Positions 1-12,141 of a stretch of DNA of 64,000 bases are shown here, piece after piece. The translations under genes were made by a program, and so were the position numbers. A model generated the notes under the pieces. That model was not told the DNA's origin. It made no database searches and saw nothing but the letters and a program-made list of their open reading frames with translations. The DNA is from Porphyra umbilicalis (Eukaryota > Rhodophyta > Bangiophyceae > Bangiales > Bangiaceae). Each line of letters begins with the position of its first letter. Positions within the stretch are counted from its first letter, which is position 1. The DNA is taken from NCBI GenBank assembly GCA_002049455.2, contig KV918772.1:462062-526061 (forward strand), given 5' to 3'.

Positions 1-2019
1 GTAGCTTCGCACATTAACTCGTATGAGCCGCGTCCTGGAGCCAGTCTCGGCCGCGATTGCTTTCGAGGGAGCGGTGGAGGCGGTGCCGTCATCGGTTCCG
101 CCTGTCTGGTCGTAGTCGCCGAAGAGGCCCGAATTGGTTTCACCGGACAGCTCCACGGCATCTCGTGACGTGTGGCCAACTGCTCCGGATGTACGTGGAT
201 CTCGAGACTTCTACAACCAAGGGGGCGGATGCAAGGTGCCGGCGTCTCTCCAACGTCACAGGCAGAGCCATCCACCCCACTAGAGCCCCGGCTAGAAGGG
301 CGCACAGTGGACCGTACCCCAAATCTCAATACCAGGTTCCCCGCCCGCAACATCGGTCGCCGTAAGAACCACGAAAAGCTCACTGCGCTCGCACCCGCGA
401 CGAAAGGAGCGCCTGGACCGGCAGCAAGGGCGTGCGCATCTCTGGAGCCGAGGTGGGGCCCAGTGAAGGATTCCAGGGCCGGGTGTGGCGGCAGTAGAGT
501 GCTTTTGTGCGCTGCCGGCCAAGCTGCGCAGTCGATTGAGGTTGGCGCCGGGAACGACGGCAAGTCCATTGGAACTGTCTGCAGCGGGCTGCCCGCGGCC
601 ACAGACGTCCGCGGGGAAGCCGGCGTGCCTCCAGTGTCTGCCACGCTGGTACTCGCGAGGCACTCCCGGTGTAGCCAGTTGTGTCGCCAGCCAGGGTGAG
701 GATCTGGTTGCCCCCGGCCAGAGCTCCCTGGAGCAACCGCTGTGGCTGTCGTGGACTGTCTCGGAGCTCGATCCAAGAGGGCCACCAGAGAAGGAGAAAA
801 GGAAGGCGCAGAAACAGGAGGTGGCGCCCGGCAGCTGTCAGGGCTGATTGTCATTGTCGCAAGATCCTCACAGACGTGGCCAGTCCAATATGACACTGTG
901 AACGCGTCATCGGGGGGCAGCTCGAGGGCCCCTTAAACGACTGGCGGCAGCTCCATTGCCCCTCATTCTTGCAGCAAAGCGCGTATGAGATGCGAAGGGG
1001 TCCTATTCAGTGCGACTCTCGGCCTCCATTGTGAAGGTGTCCGTACAGGGTGCTCTCAGCTCGACGTCGCTTGATACGCTCAGCTGATCATCTAGCGTCG
1101 CCCAATGGCCGCCCGAGATCTCTCCTTTGACGTACTTCGAGACTTAGCATGCCCAATCATCTTTCAGAGCTGAGAGGAGCCGTCCGGGGAATCGATCACT
1201 GTAGTCCTCTGGTACCGTCGTAGGCCGCTCCGACAGCTCTTGGGTCGACAAGTGCAGACCACAGGATGCGGGCGGCTTATCGCACGTTGGGAGCAGGAGC
1301 GCACGAGGGAGATCGCGCACTGTGTCCTCTGCAGGCTCAAGCGTCCCAGTATTGCGACAGGCCCTGTGAAGATCCCATGGACGGTGGTGACGGTGGCGAC
1401 CTCCTCTTCGCACAGCAGGTATCCTTGTGACCTCAGCACGCGGGGTCGCTGACGTGGGGCTCCGGCTGAAGGAAGACTTGTGCATCCTGACTTTCTCTCC
1501 TACACCCTCTCTGACGACGTGTGTTGAGCACGTGAAGCGGTGCATCCCGCTTCTCCCTCCCACCCCCGTGCTTCTGGGACCCTCAGGCCGTGGCATGTGT
1601 CGCGCAGTGCATCCTGCTCGTCTCGGAGGGTGGCTGGGACGACGACACACTGCCAGAGGTGCGGAGCGATGCCAGGGAGGGCTCCTGCACGAGGGCTCGG
1701 TGAGGTGCCAATAGGGGCGTGGGACCGCGGTGGAGCTAACCCGTCGTGGAGCGCATCCAGTAGTGGGTGCTGTGTGTGGTGACTCGCTGGGGCCCGGGGA
1801 GCGGAGAACGGCGTGCGTCCTTTGCATGTGGGAGCACGAAGGCGCAACTGCGAGCACGTGGGGAGGGTGAGGGACACCCAAGAGAGTACATAGGTGACGT
1901 CTAGCACCTCCTTGTGCCCACACACAACGATACCCCGCCTCACAGTCTCCGCTCCCTCTGACCCACCCTCCACAACTTCCTCTGCCTCCTCGTCTCCTTC
2001 ACTCACGCCCTACTCTATC
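1..2019. other. No recognisable gene
   Basis: Both strands carry only short, mutually overlapping GC-rich reading frames with no domain, no conserved motif and no consistent codon bias. The last 120 bases are C/T-rich and lead directly into the H3-type start codon at 2020, so they may be its 5' leader. I see no RNA gene, repeat or transposon terminus here. Confidence 0.4.
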
Positions 2020-2634
2020 ATGGGCCGCACCAAGTCCCCTGCCCGCCGTAGCGCCTCTCCCGACCCCGCCCACACCCGCGGCGGCATGAGCATCGTCGGC
2101 CTGAAGGGCATGACGGGACAGGCGCGGATCGCCCTGCGCACGAATGGCTTCGCGACTGGTGTCCGGGCGGCGCTGGCGCTGTCCGACGCCCGCGCAGCCG
2201 CCCAGAGAGGCGGGGCAGCGTCGAGCGCCGGCGGCACGGCGGCGGAGCACGGGGCTGCCGAGAGTGTTGCAGCCGCTCAGCGCTCCCTCCACCAGGCGCA
2301 GGCGCCGCGCCTCTACGCCGGCGGGGTGAAGAAGCCGCAACGCTACCGTCCTGGGACGGTGGCGTTGCGTGAGATCCGCAAGTTTCAAAACTCCACCGAG
2401 ATGCTCATCCCTATGCGGCCCTTCCAACGTGTTGTCAAGGAGATCGCTTTGGGCTACAAGACCGACCTACGCTTCCAGTCGACAGCGATTGTGGCTCTGC
2501 AGGAAGCGGCAGAGGAGTACCTCGTCGGCGTGATGGCCGATTCCATGATGTGTGCGCTGCACGGTGGGCGCAAGACTCTGATGATGAAGTACATTGCGTT
2601 GGCGCGCCGCATCCGCGGCCCTGACCGCGTCTGA
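2020..2634 (+). CDS. Long-tailed histone H3 variant
   Basis: A 204-residue single-exon protein. Residues 101-203 are a histone H3 fold: [20 protein letters not shown] (aN), [10 protein letters not shown] (a1), then [10 protein letters not shown] (a2) and ALARRIRG near the C-terminus. The tail starts [10 protein letters not shown], readable as a derivative of the canonical ARTKQTARKS: K4 is kept and K9 is Arg. About 60 extra Ala/Gly/Ser-rich residues (roughly 20-95) separate the tip from the core, so the protein is about 70 residues longer than normal H3. K36/K37 and K79 positions are retained; the K56 position is Asn. Loop 1 (GYKTDLRF) has canonical length, unlike most CENP-A/CenH3 proteins. 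ATG 2020 is chosen because it begins the H3-like tip; the frame is open upstream but has no H3 similarity. It ends in TGA. It may be a replacement H3 or a centromeric candidate; the family is certain, the subtype is not. Confidence 0.92.
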   Translation: MGRTKSPARRSASPDPAHTRGGMSIVGLKGMTGQARIALRTNGFATGVRAALALSDARAAAQRGGAASSAGGTAAEHGAAESVAAAQRSLHQAQAPRLYAGGVKKPQRYRPGTVALREIRKFQNSTEMLIPMRPFQRVVKEIALGYKTDLRFQSTAIVALQEAAEEYLVGVMADSMMCALHGGRKTLMMKYIALARRIRGPDRV

Positions 2635-4107
2635 CACAATCGTTGGCAAGGTAGTCGATGTTGCGCTGTTTCTTCGCTTGCCGTCTCGCGGCATGCATCT
2701 GCGCGTGCGTACACCTTTTAACAGAGCCGCATTCTGTGTGTTTATTACTTTTCGTAGCCAGGGAGTCACGATCACATACCTCTCACCACTGCCTCACCAA
2801 TCACACATCTTACTTCTCACGACATCTGGTTGGCGGCAACGCCGACTTGGCAATGGCCGCTGGTGCGGTGTCACCGCTGTGCTTCTCAAGTGGCAGGTCC
2901 GCGACAGCTCGACCACGGCAACCGCCCACAGCTGCGGGCCGTGGGGGCGGTGGGCGTGAGAGAAGCAACTCCATCCACTCCGGCGGGCGACATCGTCTTC
3001 CTCTGTGTCATGGCCTAGGGAAACAGCCATGACGGTGGCAGCGACTCCGCTGCTCAATGGCGTCCGCCCTACCGCGGAGGATGCTGACCTTCGGGGCGCC
3101 CAGTTAAGGGAAAGATAGCGACGCTAATGGAGAACGGCTTCCGCTCCGTCTCGTAGCAGTGTAGCCGCTGCAGACTCCCACCGTTGTGCGCCGTGAGTGC
3201 GGTCAGCGCCAAAGGAGGCAACTCCTCCCGCTCCGGCCGGCCACGTCGTCCTCCGCTGTATCACGGCAAAAGGGCGCAGCCATGACGAGAGCGGTGACTC
3301 CGAAGAAGAGGGGCGTATAGGCCACCAGCTCCGCAAGATGCTCCTATTGAAAACCCTGCTCCGACAGCCCGAGGCCGTGTGGAGGAAGCGGGACTGCCTC
3401 GCACGGGTGCAGGCCAGCACTTGCATCCCGCGGTGTAGCTACACACGCACCCAAATCCAAAAACTGCTGGGTCTACAAAGGGATCACTCCCGAAATCGTT
3501 TCTCTTACCCAATGGGCAAGAGATCCTGAGTCCTCTGCAGAGGGAAAAAAGTTGTTGCTGCTCACTCGCCGATCCACAACCTCCGCTCCGCGCAAACAGC
3601 ACCAATGGAGGACCGATGCTCACGTGCGTCAGGCCATCGGTGAAGGACGTAGGCAGTGCGCATCGGCCAGCAGTTCGCGAACAACGGCACTTGCTGCTTG
3701 ACGTCGACCGCCCGAAATTTTCCACCTCCTCTCTGTGAGCCTCACACGAGTGCGCTGTCGGAATCCCCACCCCCCCTAGCACGCTTACCGCAACCCCCAC
3801 GCCACCGTCGCTGGCTGTGGCGCGACTCCCCGTCTCCGACTGTGTCGGCGCCATGTCTGTGCCCTCATACCGCCGCTTTCGGTTCCCTATTACCGACGTC
3901 CCCCTTCGCTTCCGACGGCAGTGCGCTGCCCTGTTAACACCGGACAACCTCCGAGCTCCCCCATCGTCCTCTCGGGCACCATCGGCAGCGCGGCTCTAGT
4001 ACCTGCGTTGGTGCCGTATATCCGGTCTCTTGACGGCGGCGGGACCGCAACGGCCACCTGGTGGCTGCTTCCTTCTCCCACGTCAGTGCCTTCCTCCAGT
4101 CCTCTCA
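2635..4107. other. Intergenic, with an imperfect direct repeat
   Basis: No gene is recognised. Two stretches, about 2880-3060 and 3140-3310, resemble each other: each has a REATP/KEATP-like coding phrase followed by a CATGACG-containing segment. They look like an old duplication of roughly 250 bp period, possibly a degraded coding relic. The rest holds only short overlapping frames. Confidence 0.3.
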
Positions 4108-7100
4108 ATGGCACCGCGCCACCGGTGTCCGCACAAGAATTGTAGCAGGACATTTCGGTGGAAGGCCGGCCTCGGTCGCCATGTTCAAGTGCAGCACGCA
4201 GATCTGATGGGCGTCGCGCAGGATCTGCTTGCCGGTGCGGACGACTCGCATACTGCCAATGTCTGCGGCAACACGGCAGCCCATGGCAGAGAGATCTCCT
4301 CCGGCGCTGGCGTTGCGGTGGCAGCATCAAGTGCTGCCGCAGATGCAGACAAGAATGCCAACGAGGGTGCAATGAGCGACGTCGAGGCCGACGGCCACAG
4401 CGCCGACCTTCGGGGCACCAACTCCTGGACGGGTTCAGATGGAGACGTTCTCAGAACCAGCAGCAGCAGGTCGTCGAGCAGCTCCAGCGTCGCATCGTCC
4501 AGCAGCACAAGCACCTCGACCGACGTTGATCCTACAAGTAGCACCTCGGACGCCTACTCATCGGCCGATGAAGTTCCACCCGCTGCTGACGGCGCCGGGG
4601 ACGGGCGGCCAGACTTAAGCAACCTGTTCGTCGAATCATTGCGGGACCAGACGCCGGTTGCGATGCTCGGGCAAATGGAGTACGGCTCGACGATAAGTGG
4701 GCGCGTGCTGCGGTGGTTCCATGAGCTGAGGGATGCGGACAGGTCCGCTCCCGTGTTTTCCGGCGACGGGGACATTGCCGACACGGCTCGCTTCGACACA
4801 CCGGCACTGAAGCGCGTATTCTCCGAGGTTTGCACAGCCAACGGGGCAGGGATGAGCCGCAACGAAGCCAGCAGCCTCTACGTCATCCTGCGGGCGGTGG
4901 AGACGGCGGCTGGTCCGGATGGAGAAGTCGGCGGCCGCTTCCCCAGCAAGACAGCTTTCTGGAAGGCTATCCGCAACGAGAAGAGGCGGACGCTGGAAGC
5001 CTTGGGCTGGCTGACGGTGCCACTCGTGCTCGCCGGAAAGACGTACCATCTTCTCTACCGCGATGCGCTTGACGTGGCTCAGGAGCTTGTGCGGCAAGTG
5101 CGGGTCGACCACCTTCAATGGGACGCCACTGTGCCGAACGACGCAGACAGCAATGAGGACCATGTCTGGACGGGTCCTTTCGACAGCGCCGCCTTCTTCG
5201 AGAACGACAAAGACGTCAGGGAGAAGATGGCGGCTGGCACCATGGTCCTCGGTCTCTATGCATACTCTGACAGCACCATCCTGACGAGCAGCGGTGGTAT
5301 GTTTATTGCTCTTGACTCACATGAAGGGGAAGCCTGCATCACTCCTGTCCGTACCCTGGCGAGCGTTGCGCCACTGCGGGGGCGTGGTACCGCATTGCTG
5401 AGCTCTACCAGTTACTGACTCTTGGATGCCACTGACCAATTTCACCCCGATTGCCTGCCTCAGCCGTCTCCGCGTACCCTGTCCGACTGTGTGCCATGAA
5501 CATCAAGACCAAGCGCATGCACTAGGTAACAGATGGGTACATCCCAATGGTGCTGCACAAGTACGAGGGCGGTGCCAAGGAGAAGACGTCAGCCTCGAAG
5601 GCGGAGTTGCTGCAGCGGTCGTTGTATCTCATCTTTGGCCGTTGCATGGAGGCGTCTCACGCGGGCTGCCTCATCACCCTCCAGGATGGTACGACAAAGA
5701 CGGTGTCACCTCGCCTACTTCTCCACTCTTGCGACTACCCCGAGGAGCGCAACCTGCTGTCCCTCAAACAACACGGCAGCAAGCACGAGTGCACGCTGTG
5801 CCTCGCCGACTCCCAGTCTTTTTCCGGGAGGCCAGGCCTCAACCAGCGCAAGCGGGACGTCATCGAGACGGTGACGGCTCAACTGAAGGGCGCGTGTTTG
5901 CGGAAGGAGCACGGCGGGTTCGCCGAGGTGAAAGCCATTGAGAAGTCAATGGGTATACACTGCCGGGTTCCCACTTTTGGGGGGGTGGGCAGGGCTGGGA
6001 TCGGGGCGCAAGCACCTCTACCAGGTCACCGGTTTTGACCGGCTTCACGTAAGTGCAATGGTGTTGCCCCGTTGCTTGCCATTGTGGTCTCTCGGTTTGA
6101 TAGCTGACATACGTCCGTGCGCTCCTGAGTAGCATCCAACACGCGTCAACTCACACCCTGTATAACTGCCCGCTGCTTTGTGTTTTCTATTCGTGGTCGA
6201 TTCCCACCTATTGGCAACAGGTGGTCGATGTGGGTCTCTGCCGTCGCCTCTCGAATGAGGTCCACATGTACGCGGAGCTGGTGGACAACGAGTTTGGGCT
6301 CGCTGAGGGAGCCTCGGCCGCGTCGCTGCGCAGCGCTAACAGCCGCTTTATGCACGCATGCCGAGCTAACCCGGTGCCCCACATCACTCCAGGGTACGCA
6401 TTGTAGCGGTTTTCAAACGCGCTTGCGGGCAATGGGGGGACGACCTGAGCGGGGGGGGGAGCCGGCGACACACCTGGTGTGGGAGACGTTGAAGCTTTTT
6501 GTCTGCCTGCTTTTGCTGGATACTGATTCTTGCACATGGACATGTGCCGAGCGCTCTCATTGTGACCACGCCTGCTCTCCGTCACTTCCTTTTGTCCTCC
6601 TCTCGCTGTGTGCAGCTACTTCGTGTCGCCTTCAGAGAAGCAGGCCACATTGCGCGGTGCCGAGCACCGGCGCGCGCTCCACTTTCGTCCTTTTGCTGTG
6701 GCTGCCATTCTGGGCGCCGCCGGAAGCAAGTGGAACCACTCCGTCCTCACATGGGCCATGTGTGAGCTCGCGGCTCTGCTACGGGACATATTTGGCCCTG
6801 CCTGCCTCGGCGGAGGCGTCAAGGTTAAGCGCGCGCGGGATTTGACTGCCCGTTTGGCCACCTGGGTGCACAGGGACTTCCAGGGACTCTTCGGCCCGCT
6901 TCACACACCCAAGCTACACCGCCTCCTCGCCCATGTGCTCGACGAGCTCCGCATGCGCGGCTCCCTCCTTCTAGGCGACACGGGGATTCACGAGAGCAAG
7001 CATAAGGGGGTCAAGAAGGCCTACACACGCACCAACCGGGGCCGCACTGAGCACGCGCTGCAGATGCTCATGGCGGAGCAAGTCGCTGACGTTTTGTCCT

Positions 7101-7954
7101 GGGAGGCCGCTGACAAGGACGAAGACGATGACGTGGATGTGGCGAACAACGACGACCTCGCGGCGGGAGACGGCGCGAGCGTCGCGTCACCCCCCCCGGC
7201 TGCTTCCGTAGACGCAGGAGCACAGACGCATCTTGCAGGGTCAGCAACCCCCCGTGGCGCCCGAGTGGGGGCGATACCGGTCGTAGCAGCGGCAGTGGCA
7301 GATCATGCGGCCGCTCCTGGTCCTTTTACCGCACCTGCCGTCGATGCACCATCCATGAGCAGCCCGCCACGACAGCGCCGCCACGGCGTGCCGATGCGTG
7401 TTGGTGTCATCGCCGCTGAGCGTTCAATTGAGGGCCTCGCGGTATGCCTGGAGCTGACAAACAACGACGTGCTCACCGTTCCTGTTGGGACCTACTTGGC
7501 GCATGTGACGGCTCTGCGCCGCGGGGGGCAGCGGCGCCAGATCGTCAGGGCGACTATGGATTACCTCGGCGGCCCGTGGCTCGACTGGGTGGAATACACG
7601 TCGGCGGATGGCGGCTACCGCGTGGGCCGCGCACGCGTTGTGATAACAGGTATCGGTAAGCGCCCCGTCCGGCTGCTGGTAGTCGAGCGCGCCCGCAGAG
7701 TGCCGGCCGACAACGGGTGCCCCTTTGCGGCGTACAAATGCACGCGCCTTCAATTCGACATGAAGGCATCTGGCGTGACGCCGGCAATTAAGTGCGTGCC
7801 TGTCAACCGTGTCAAGCGCGTGCTCTACGTGGAACACGACTGGGTGAATTGGGTGTCTTTCTACGGCTTGGAGGTCATGCCGGCGGCAGTGGCGACGACG
7901 AGGCATGAGACGGCTCGGGCCCGCTTCTTTGTCAATGCTTTTATTAGTTTATAG
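4108..7954 (+). pseudogene. C2H2 zinc-finger Plavaka/CACTA-like transposase
   Basis: The start codon 4108 is followed at once by a C2H2 finger (C-x4-C-x12-H-x4-H, residues about 6-28), then a Ser-rich acidic linker and a transposase-like body. Exons inferred by eye: 4108-5296, 5464-6048, 6221-6393, 6616-7954; introns 5297-5463, 6049-6220 and 6394-6615 all start GT, end AG and keep phase. Across the first junction the reading becomes YSDSTILTSSG then AVSAYPVRL, a pattern I associate with Plavaka-type transposases; SCDYPEERNLL and CTLCLA follow, then GFDRLHV, and in the last exon FGPLHTPKLHRLLAHVLDE and ESKHKGVKKAYTRTNR. An acidic linker and a ~200-residue C-terminal domain end the protein. Defects: in-frame TAG at 5523-5525 and a frameshift at the G run 5979-5985. 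It is a mobile-element gene that now appears disabled, unless those are sequence errors. I did not find terminal inverted repeats. Confidence 0.65.
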
Positions 7955-9208
7955 GCGAACCACGCTCTTTACTGTTCAACCGACCCATGTACAGTCCCAG
8001 CTGGCGTTGACCCCGCCTTTTCGGCAGCAGTTACTGCCACCGTCGGCGATGGCACTGTCCGTGGCGTCGTGCGCGCCTCGACCCACAGTACGTGCGCGAA
8101 AACATACCTGTGACCCATGAGAGAAGAACGAACCAGGGTGCGTGGCCAAGGAATAGTCCCGATGTACTGTACTCTGGTACAGGAATACCCGATGTAACTT
8201 TGTAGAACGCACCGCAGCTTACCTGGCCCAAATAGTCGGGACGACACGACATAGTAACAGTACACGTCGACCGCGGTTTTGTGTGAGGCCAAGGGGACAA
8301 ATGATGGGCCGCTCGAATCGGGGATCGGAGTGGGCGGTCTAGGTGGATGATGGATCGGGTGCGCGCAGTCGTGAGCCGATGCCGACGGACGGGCGCTTGG
8401 AGCAGTGGTGCGACACCAATTTATAGGCCATTGTCGCCGCCGCGCCCCACCCATGACAGGTGACAAGGCGAGGCCTCCCGTGCACAATCATCCCCAGTCG
8501 CGCCCTATCGTGGATCCTACGGCGGGCGTTCCCCCAACGATGCCGACCCTCCACCTAGAGGGGCACCGCGAACTCACAGCGACGGCGTCGGACGGCTCAC
8601 GGTGACTGCTCATTTGGACCGTCTCGCTGCGCTACCACACACGACAGCGATCGTGGCAGTGCGCTGCATCCCTCTGGGTGCCTGCGGTCTGTGCCCTCTG
8701 TGTTTCTTTGAGGATGCGGTGGCGCTGCCCCTCTGCGCTTCCGCCTCCCCCCCTGGCTGGATGCGTCCCCCCCCGCTTGCTTGCGCGCCCCTGCCCCAAT
8801 CTGCCCCCTGTGTGGACAGGGGCGGCAGCAGGCGGCCCCACGCAACCCTCCGGTCGGGATCCTGCGTCGGCGCGCCGCCCCACACAGCCCCCCCATGGTC
8901 CGCCCCCAGTCTACGGGACCCACCTCTTCTGTGGAGGCGGCGCAACGCTGTGTGTGCCGGCGGTAAGCGGCGCGCCGCTGCCACACAGGCCATAGTCGGC
9001 CGCGGTGCGATGCCCTCCTTTGGGATCGTGCGGCCCCACCGCACGGGCGATGACTGCTGCTCGTTGCTTGCCAGCCATTGGTCCTGGGCGCATCCTGCTC
9101 GGAGGGCGACGGCGGCGCGCCGCTTTGGGCCGGTTGCAGGTTGGAGCCTCGTCAGTACTGCGCTTCGTTCAAGATGCGGCACGGGCGCTTTTCTGGGTTA
9201 CTTCTGGT
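7955..9208. other. Intergenic region
   Basis: No recognisable gene. About 8130-8260 is less GC-rich, with two CCCGATGTA motifs 35 bp apart. From 8600 to 9180 open frames exist on both strands, but they are Arg/Pro/Ala/Gly-rich shadows without domains. Confidence 0.3.
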
Positions 9209-9209
9209 C

Positions 9210-9217
9210 TTTAAAAG
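9210..9217 (+). promoter_or_regulatory. TATA-like box
   Basis: TTTAAAAG lies about 140 bases before ATG 9359 in an otherwise GC-rich sequence. It is a plausible core promoter for the proline-rich gene; this is positional inference only. Confidence 0.3.
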
Positions 9218-9358
9218 CCTCACGATTTCTTGCCTATTGCCTGGATGTGGTGCTGTGCTTTTGTCTTCGCCGCTCCCCCCCCCTACGCATCCGACACACT
9301 GACCTCCTCCCGTCCCCCCCTCTTCCGCCTGCTCTACAACCTGCCCTACTCAGACGTC

Positions 9359-9850
9359 ATGCATTCTTCTTTCTTCGACACCACTCCATCAGCGTCGACC
9401 ATGTCGACTGCCGAGGATCACCGGTGGTCGCGAGGGGCGTGCCACGTTGGCGGCAGTCGAGACGGCCTTGGACCGGTGGCCAATCACACGAGCAAGGCGA
9501 GAGTCGGCTCGCCTCCGTCGTCAGAGAGTGGGGCGGCGGCCTCGTCTCCTCGCCGCCCGGTGGGCGCAAGCACCCGGCGGCTCCAGTTACCGCCGTCGCC
9601 GACGCCGCCGCCGCCACCGCAACCGCCTTCCCGGAATGGGCTCCTCCTGCCTCCGCAGCGCCATCGACGTGCTTTCTGCGGACACGCTCAAGAGCAGGAG
9701 GCCTCGCCGATGGCGATACCTCGCGAGCGGCCGCAATTTCCGCCGCCCATGCCCCCACCGTCGTGCACGGCGCCGCAGCTGCCGCCGCCGCCGCCGGCGC
9801 CGCCGCAATCGCCCCCGCCGCCGCCTCCCCCGCCGCCGCCGCCGCCTCCC

Positions 9851-9884
<34 letters not shown>

Positions 9885-10243
9885 TTTCTGCCGTGGCTGT
9901 CCCCGCCGCCGCCGCCACGGCGGACGCCGCCTTCTCCTCTGCCGGTGTTGTGTCTGCGGTGTGTCCAGTCGCCCCTGTGCGGCAGATAGCGCCGCGTGCG
10001 CGATCAACGGGCGAGGAGCAGTGGCACTTGGCAAAGGAGACCAGGAAGGCGGCCAAGCGGCGCCTGGACGAGACGGCGTCGGCGGTGCAGCTGCTGGCGG
10101 TCATGCGCCATGCGGCGGTCAAGCGCCTCGACCGCCAGCACTCGGCCGCCGAGACGGCGCACAAGGATGCCAAGCGTCGCCTCAACCGCGCTATGGCTGC
10201 TATAAAGTCGCTGTCTGACGTTTTATTTGACGTGGAAGACTAG
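9359..10243 (+). CDS. Proline-rich protein with basic C-terminal helix
   Basis: Family not recognised. The frame has three parts: a Ser/Ala/Pro-rich N-terminus, a poly-proline centre encoded by a CCG microsatellite (up to about 24 consecutive prolines), and a C-terminal ~80 residues rich in Ala, Lys and Arg with helical spacing (repeated AKRRLDE/AKRRLNRA-like segments), likely a coiled coil. It ends DVLFDVED and TAG. ATG 9359 was chosen because it follows a TATA-like box and starts the hydrophilic part; ATG 9401 is an alternative. The C-terminal helix has amphipathic spacing and ends in an acidic tail, which argues that the frame is real even though other frames are also open. A role as a scaffold or nucleic-acid-binding protein is a guess. 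Confidence 0.45.
9779..9889 (+). repeat. CCG microsatellite (poly-Pro coding)
   Basis: A nearly pure run of CCG/CCT/CCC triplets, interrupted by a few CTCCC steps, inside the proline-rich gene. Length polymorphism would change proline number without shifting the frame. Confidence 0.85.
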
Positions 10244-10310
10244 CTGTTTTACTGCTGTTGAGAGGGGAGAACTGAATATGGTGACGTAAACGACTCGGGG
10301 ACTAGCCCCA

Positions 10311-12141
10311 TTGCGGGCGGCATTAACATCGCCAGCCTTCATTTCAGAACTGCCGTCGCCCACGCTCCCTCCCCCTCCACCGCCAGATGCATGGACGTCA
10401 ACGGTGGCCGCTGCGTCCGCTCCCGCCCAGTCGGACACCGACGCCTGCGCTGTGAGTCGGGCACGTTTTGTGGCGCCAGCCGCCATCGCTTCTGCGGCGG
10501 CCGACGAGGCCTACCTCGTGGCCCCCGAGTCGCTCGTGGCCGACGCGCCGCCCGCGCCGACGTTGGCCGCCGCCGTGCCGCTCCCAGACGTCGCCGGCGG
10601 TGGCGGCGGCCCGACGCTGCCGTCGCCGCGGCGGCGGCAGCCGTCGCCGGGCTCGGCGGCGGCGGCGGCGGTGGCGGCAGCGGCAGCCGCCGCCGCGCCC
10701 CTCCCCGACTTTGATGACAGCGACGGTGGTAGCGTCGGCGAGGCGTCGCCGCCGCCGGCGGCCAAGTGCGCGCCGTCGTCGTCCTTGTCAGCGCCTGGCG
10801 GTGGGCGCTTCGGGGCGCCGCCCGGTCGGGCGGATGGGGCGGCACCCGCCGGCGGCTTCCGCGCGGGCGAGCCGGCTGTGGCTGACCTTTCGCTTTCGTT
10901 TGCGCACCCGTACGGGGCGTCGCCTCCGCCCTTTGGGGCGGCGCCGTCGGCGGGCCGGTTTGGAGGCCGCCCGCCCGCGCGGGCGTCGCCGTCGGTACTT
11001 GGCGGAGTGTCTGGCGCGCCACCGCCCGCGGGCGGCGCGGGCGGCGCACCCGCAGCAGGCGGGCTGTTTGCCGGCCTCGGCGCGGCGGCGGTGGCGGCGA
11101 CCGCCGCGCCGCTGCCGGGTGGCGCACCGAGCCCGTTGGCGAAGACGCAGACGCTGCCGGCAGGACGCGCTGCACCTGCTGGGGACGGCGCCGACGGCGG
11201 CGCCGGGGATGAGGGGGCGGCGGATGAGGCGGCGGCGACGCGCCGCCCGCCCGTTCGCGCCCGGCGGTCGGCGGCGGGGGCGGCGGCAGCGGCGGCGGGC
11301 GCGGGCGCCGTGACGCCGCCGCCGCCGCAGCCGTCGACGGCCGTGGCGGTGCCCGGTCGGCCCGAGCGGCAGCCCCCACCCCACGCGTCCCCCCCCTCAC
11401 ATTCGCCGTCCCCCCCCCTTCCCCGCTCCCCCCCCTCCTCGAGCCCGACACCACGCCCCGCTCCGCCCTCCGCTCCGTCATCAGTGAGGCGGAGCGGGAG
11501 CTCGGGCGCCTGCGCGGCGCGGCGGCGGCGCTGCTGACGCTGCCCGCGTCGCGGGCCATGGAGGGGAGGCTCTAGCGGCTCGCCGCCGCCACGGCCGCCG
11601 CAAATCGGGACGCGACCGCCGCGAGGGCGGCGATGCACGAAGCCGCGGTCGGCGTGCGCATCGACGTGGCGGCGGCCATGGCCGCCGCCGAGGCGGCCGC
11701 TACCGACGCCTCTTACGTGCTCGCCGCCGCCGCGGAAGGCGGGGGGGGGGCGGAGGCGCCGCCCTGGAGGGTGGGGGGGCCGGGGACGCCTCCCCCGCCG
11801 CGGGTTGGCGCCACCGCGCCCTGGACCCAATGTCGGCGGCGGCGGAGCAGACGATGGCGGCGGCAGAGCGGGCGGTCGGCGCCGCCCTCGACGGCCTCGA
11901 CGCTGCGGTCGAGGCGCGCCGCCACACCGCCACCGCCGCCGCCGCCGCGTCGAGGCGGTCGTCGCGGCGGCCGCGCTCCCTCGCGGGCGCCGGGCGGACC
12001 GAGCTCGTCCACGTGGCCGCGGCGGGCTCCCGCCGCCACAGCGGCGTCAGCAGCGTCGGCGGTGGCGGTGGCGGGGGCGGCGGCGGCAGTCGCGGGGGCT
12101 CCCCGTTGCTCCCCCCCTCCCCCTCCCCGTCCTCCCCGTGA
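10311..12141 (+). CDS. Candidate Ala/Gly/Pro-rich coiled-coil protein, frame broken
   Basis: Unrecognised. The first ~340 codons from 10311 have a balanced disordered composition (PLPDFDDSDGG, ADLSLSFAHPYG). Helix-like text then continues in other frames: SEAERELGRLRGAAAALL near 11490, an in-frame TAG near 11572, MHEAAVGVRIDVAAAMAAAE at 11633, and EQTMAAAERAVGAALDGLDA near 11845. Together these suggest one protein with a disordered N-terminus and Ala-rich coiled coils, broken by stops, frameshifts or undetected introns. Long frames also exist on the minus strand here because of extreme GC content, so the strand itself is uncertain. Confidence 0.28.

Noticed and set aside
1144-1923. 259-codon minus-strand frame upstream of the H3 gene
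   Set aside because: His/Arg/Pro-rich with no motif and overlapped by equally long frames on the other strand.
2020-2634. Calling the long-tailed H3 a CenH3/CENP-A
   Set aside because: Loop 1 has canonical length and residues, and the K36-K37 region is kept; the long tail alone is not enough.
8602-10218. 538-codon plus-strand frame over 8.6-10.2 kb
   Set aside because: It switches to poly-Ala and Arg in the CCG tract; the overlapping frame from 9359 has a consistent helical, acidic-ended C-terminus and a TATA-like box.
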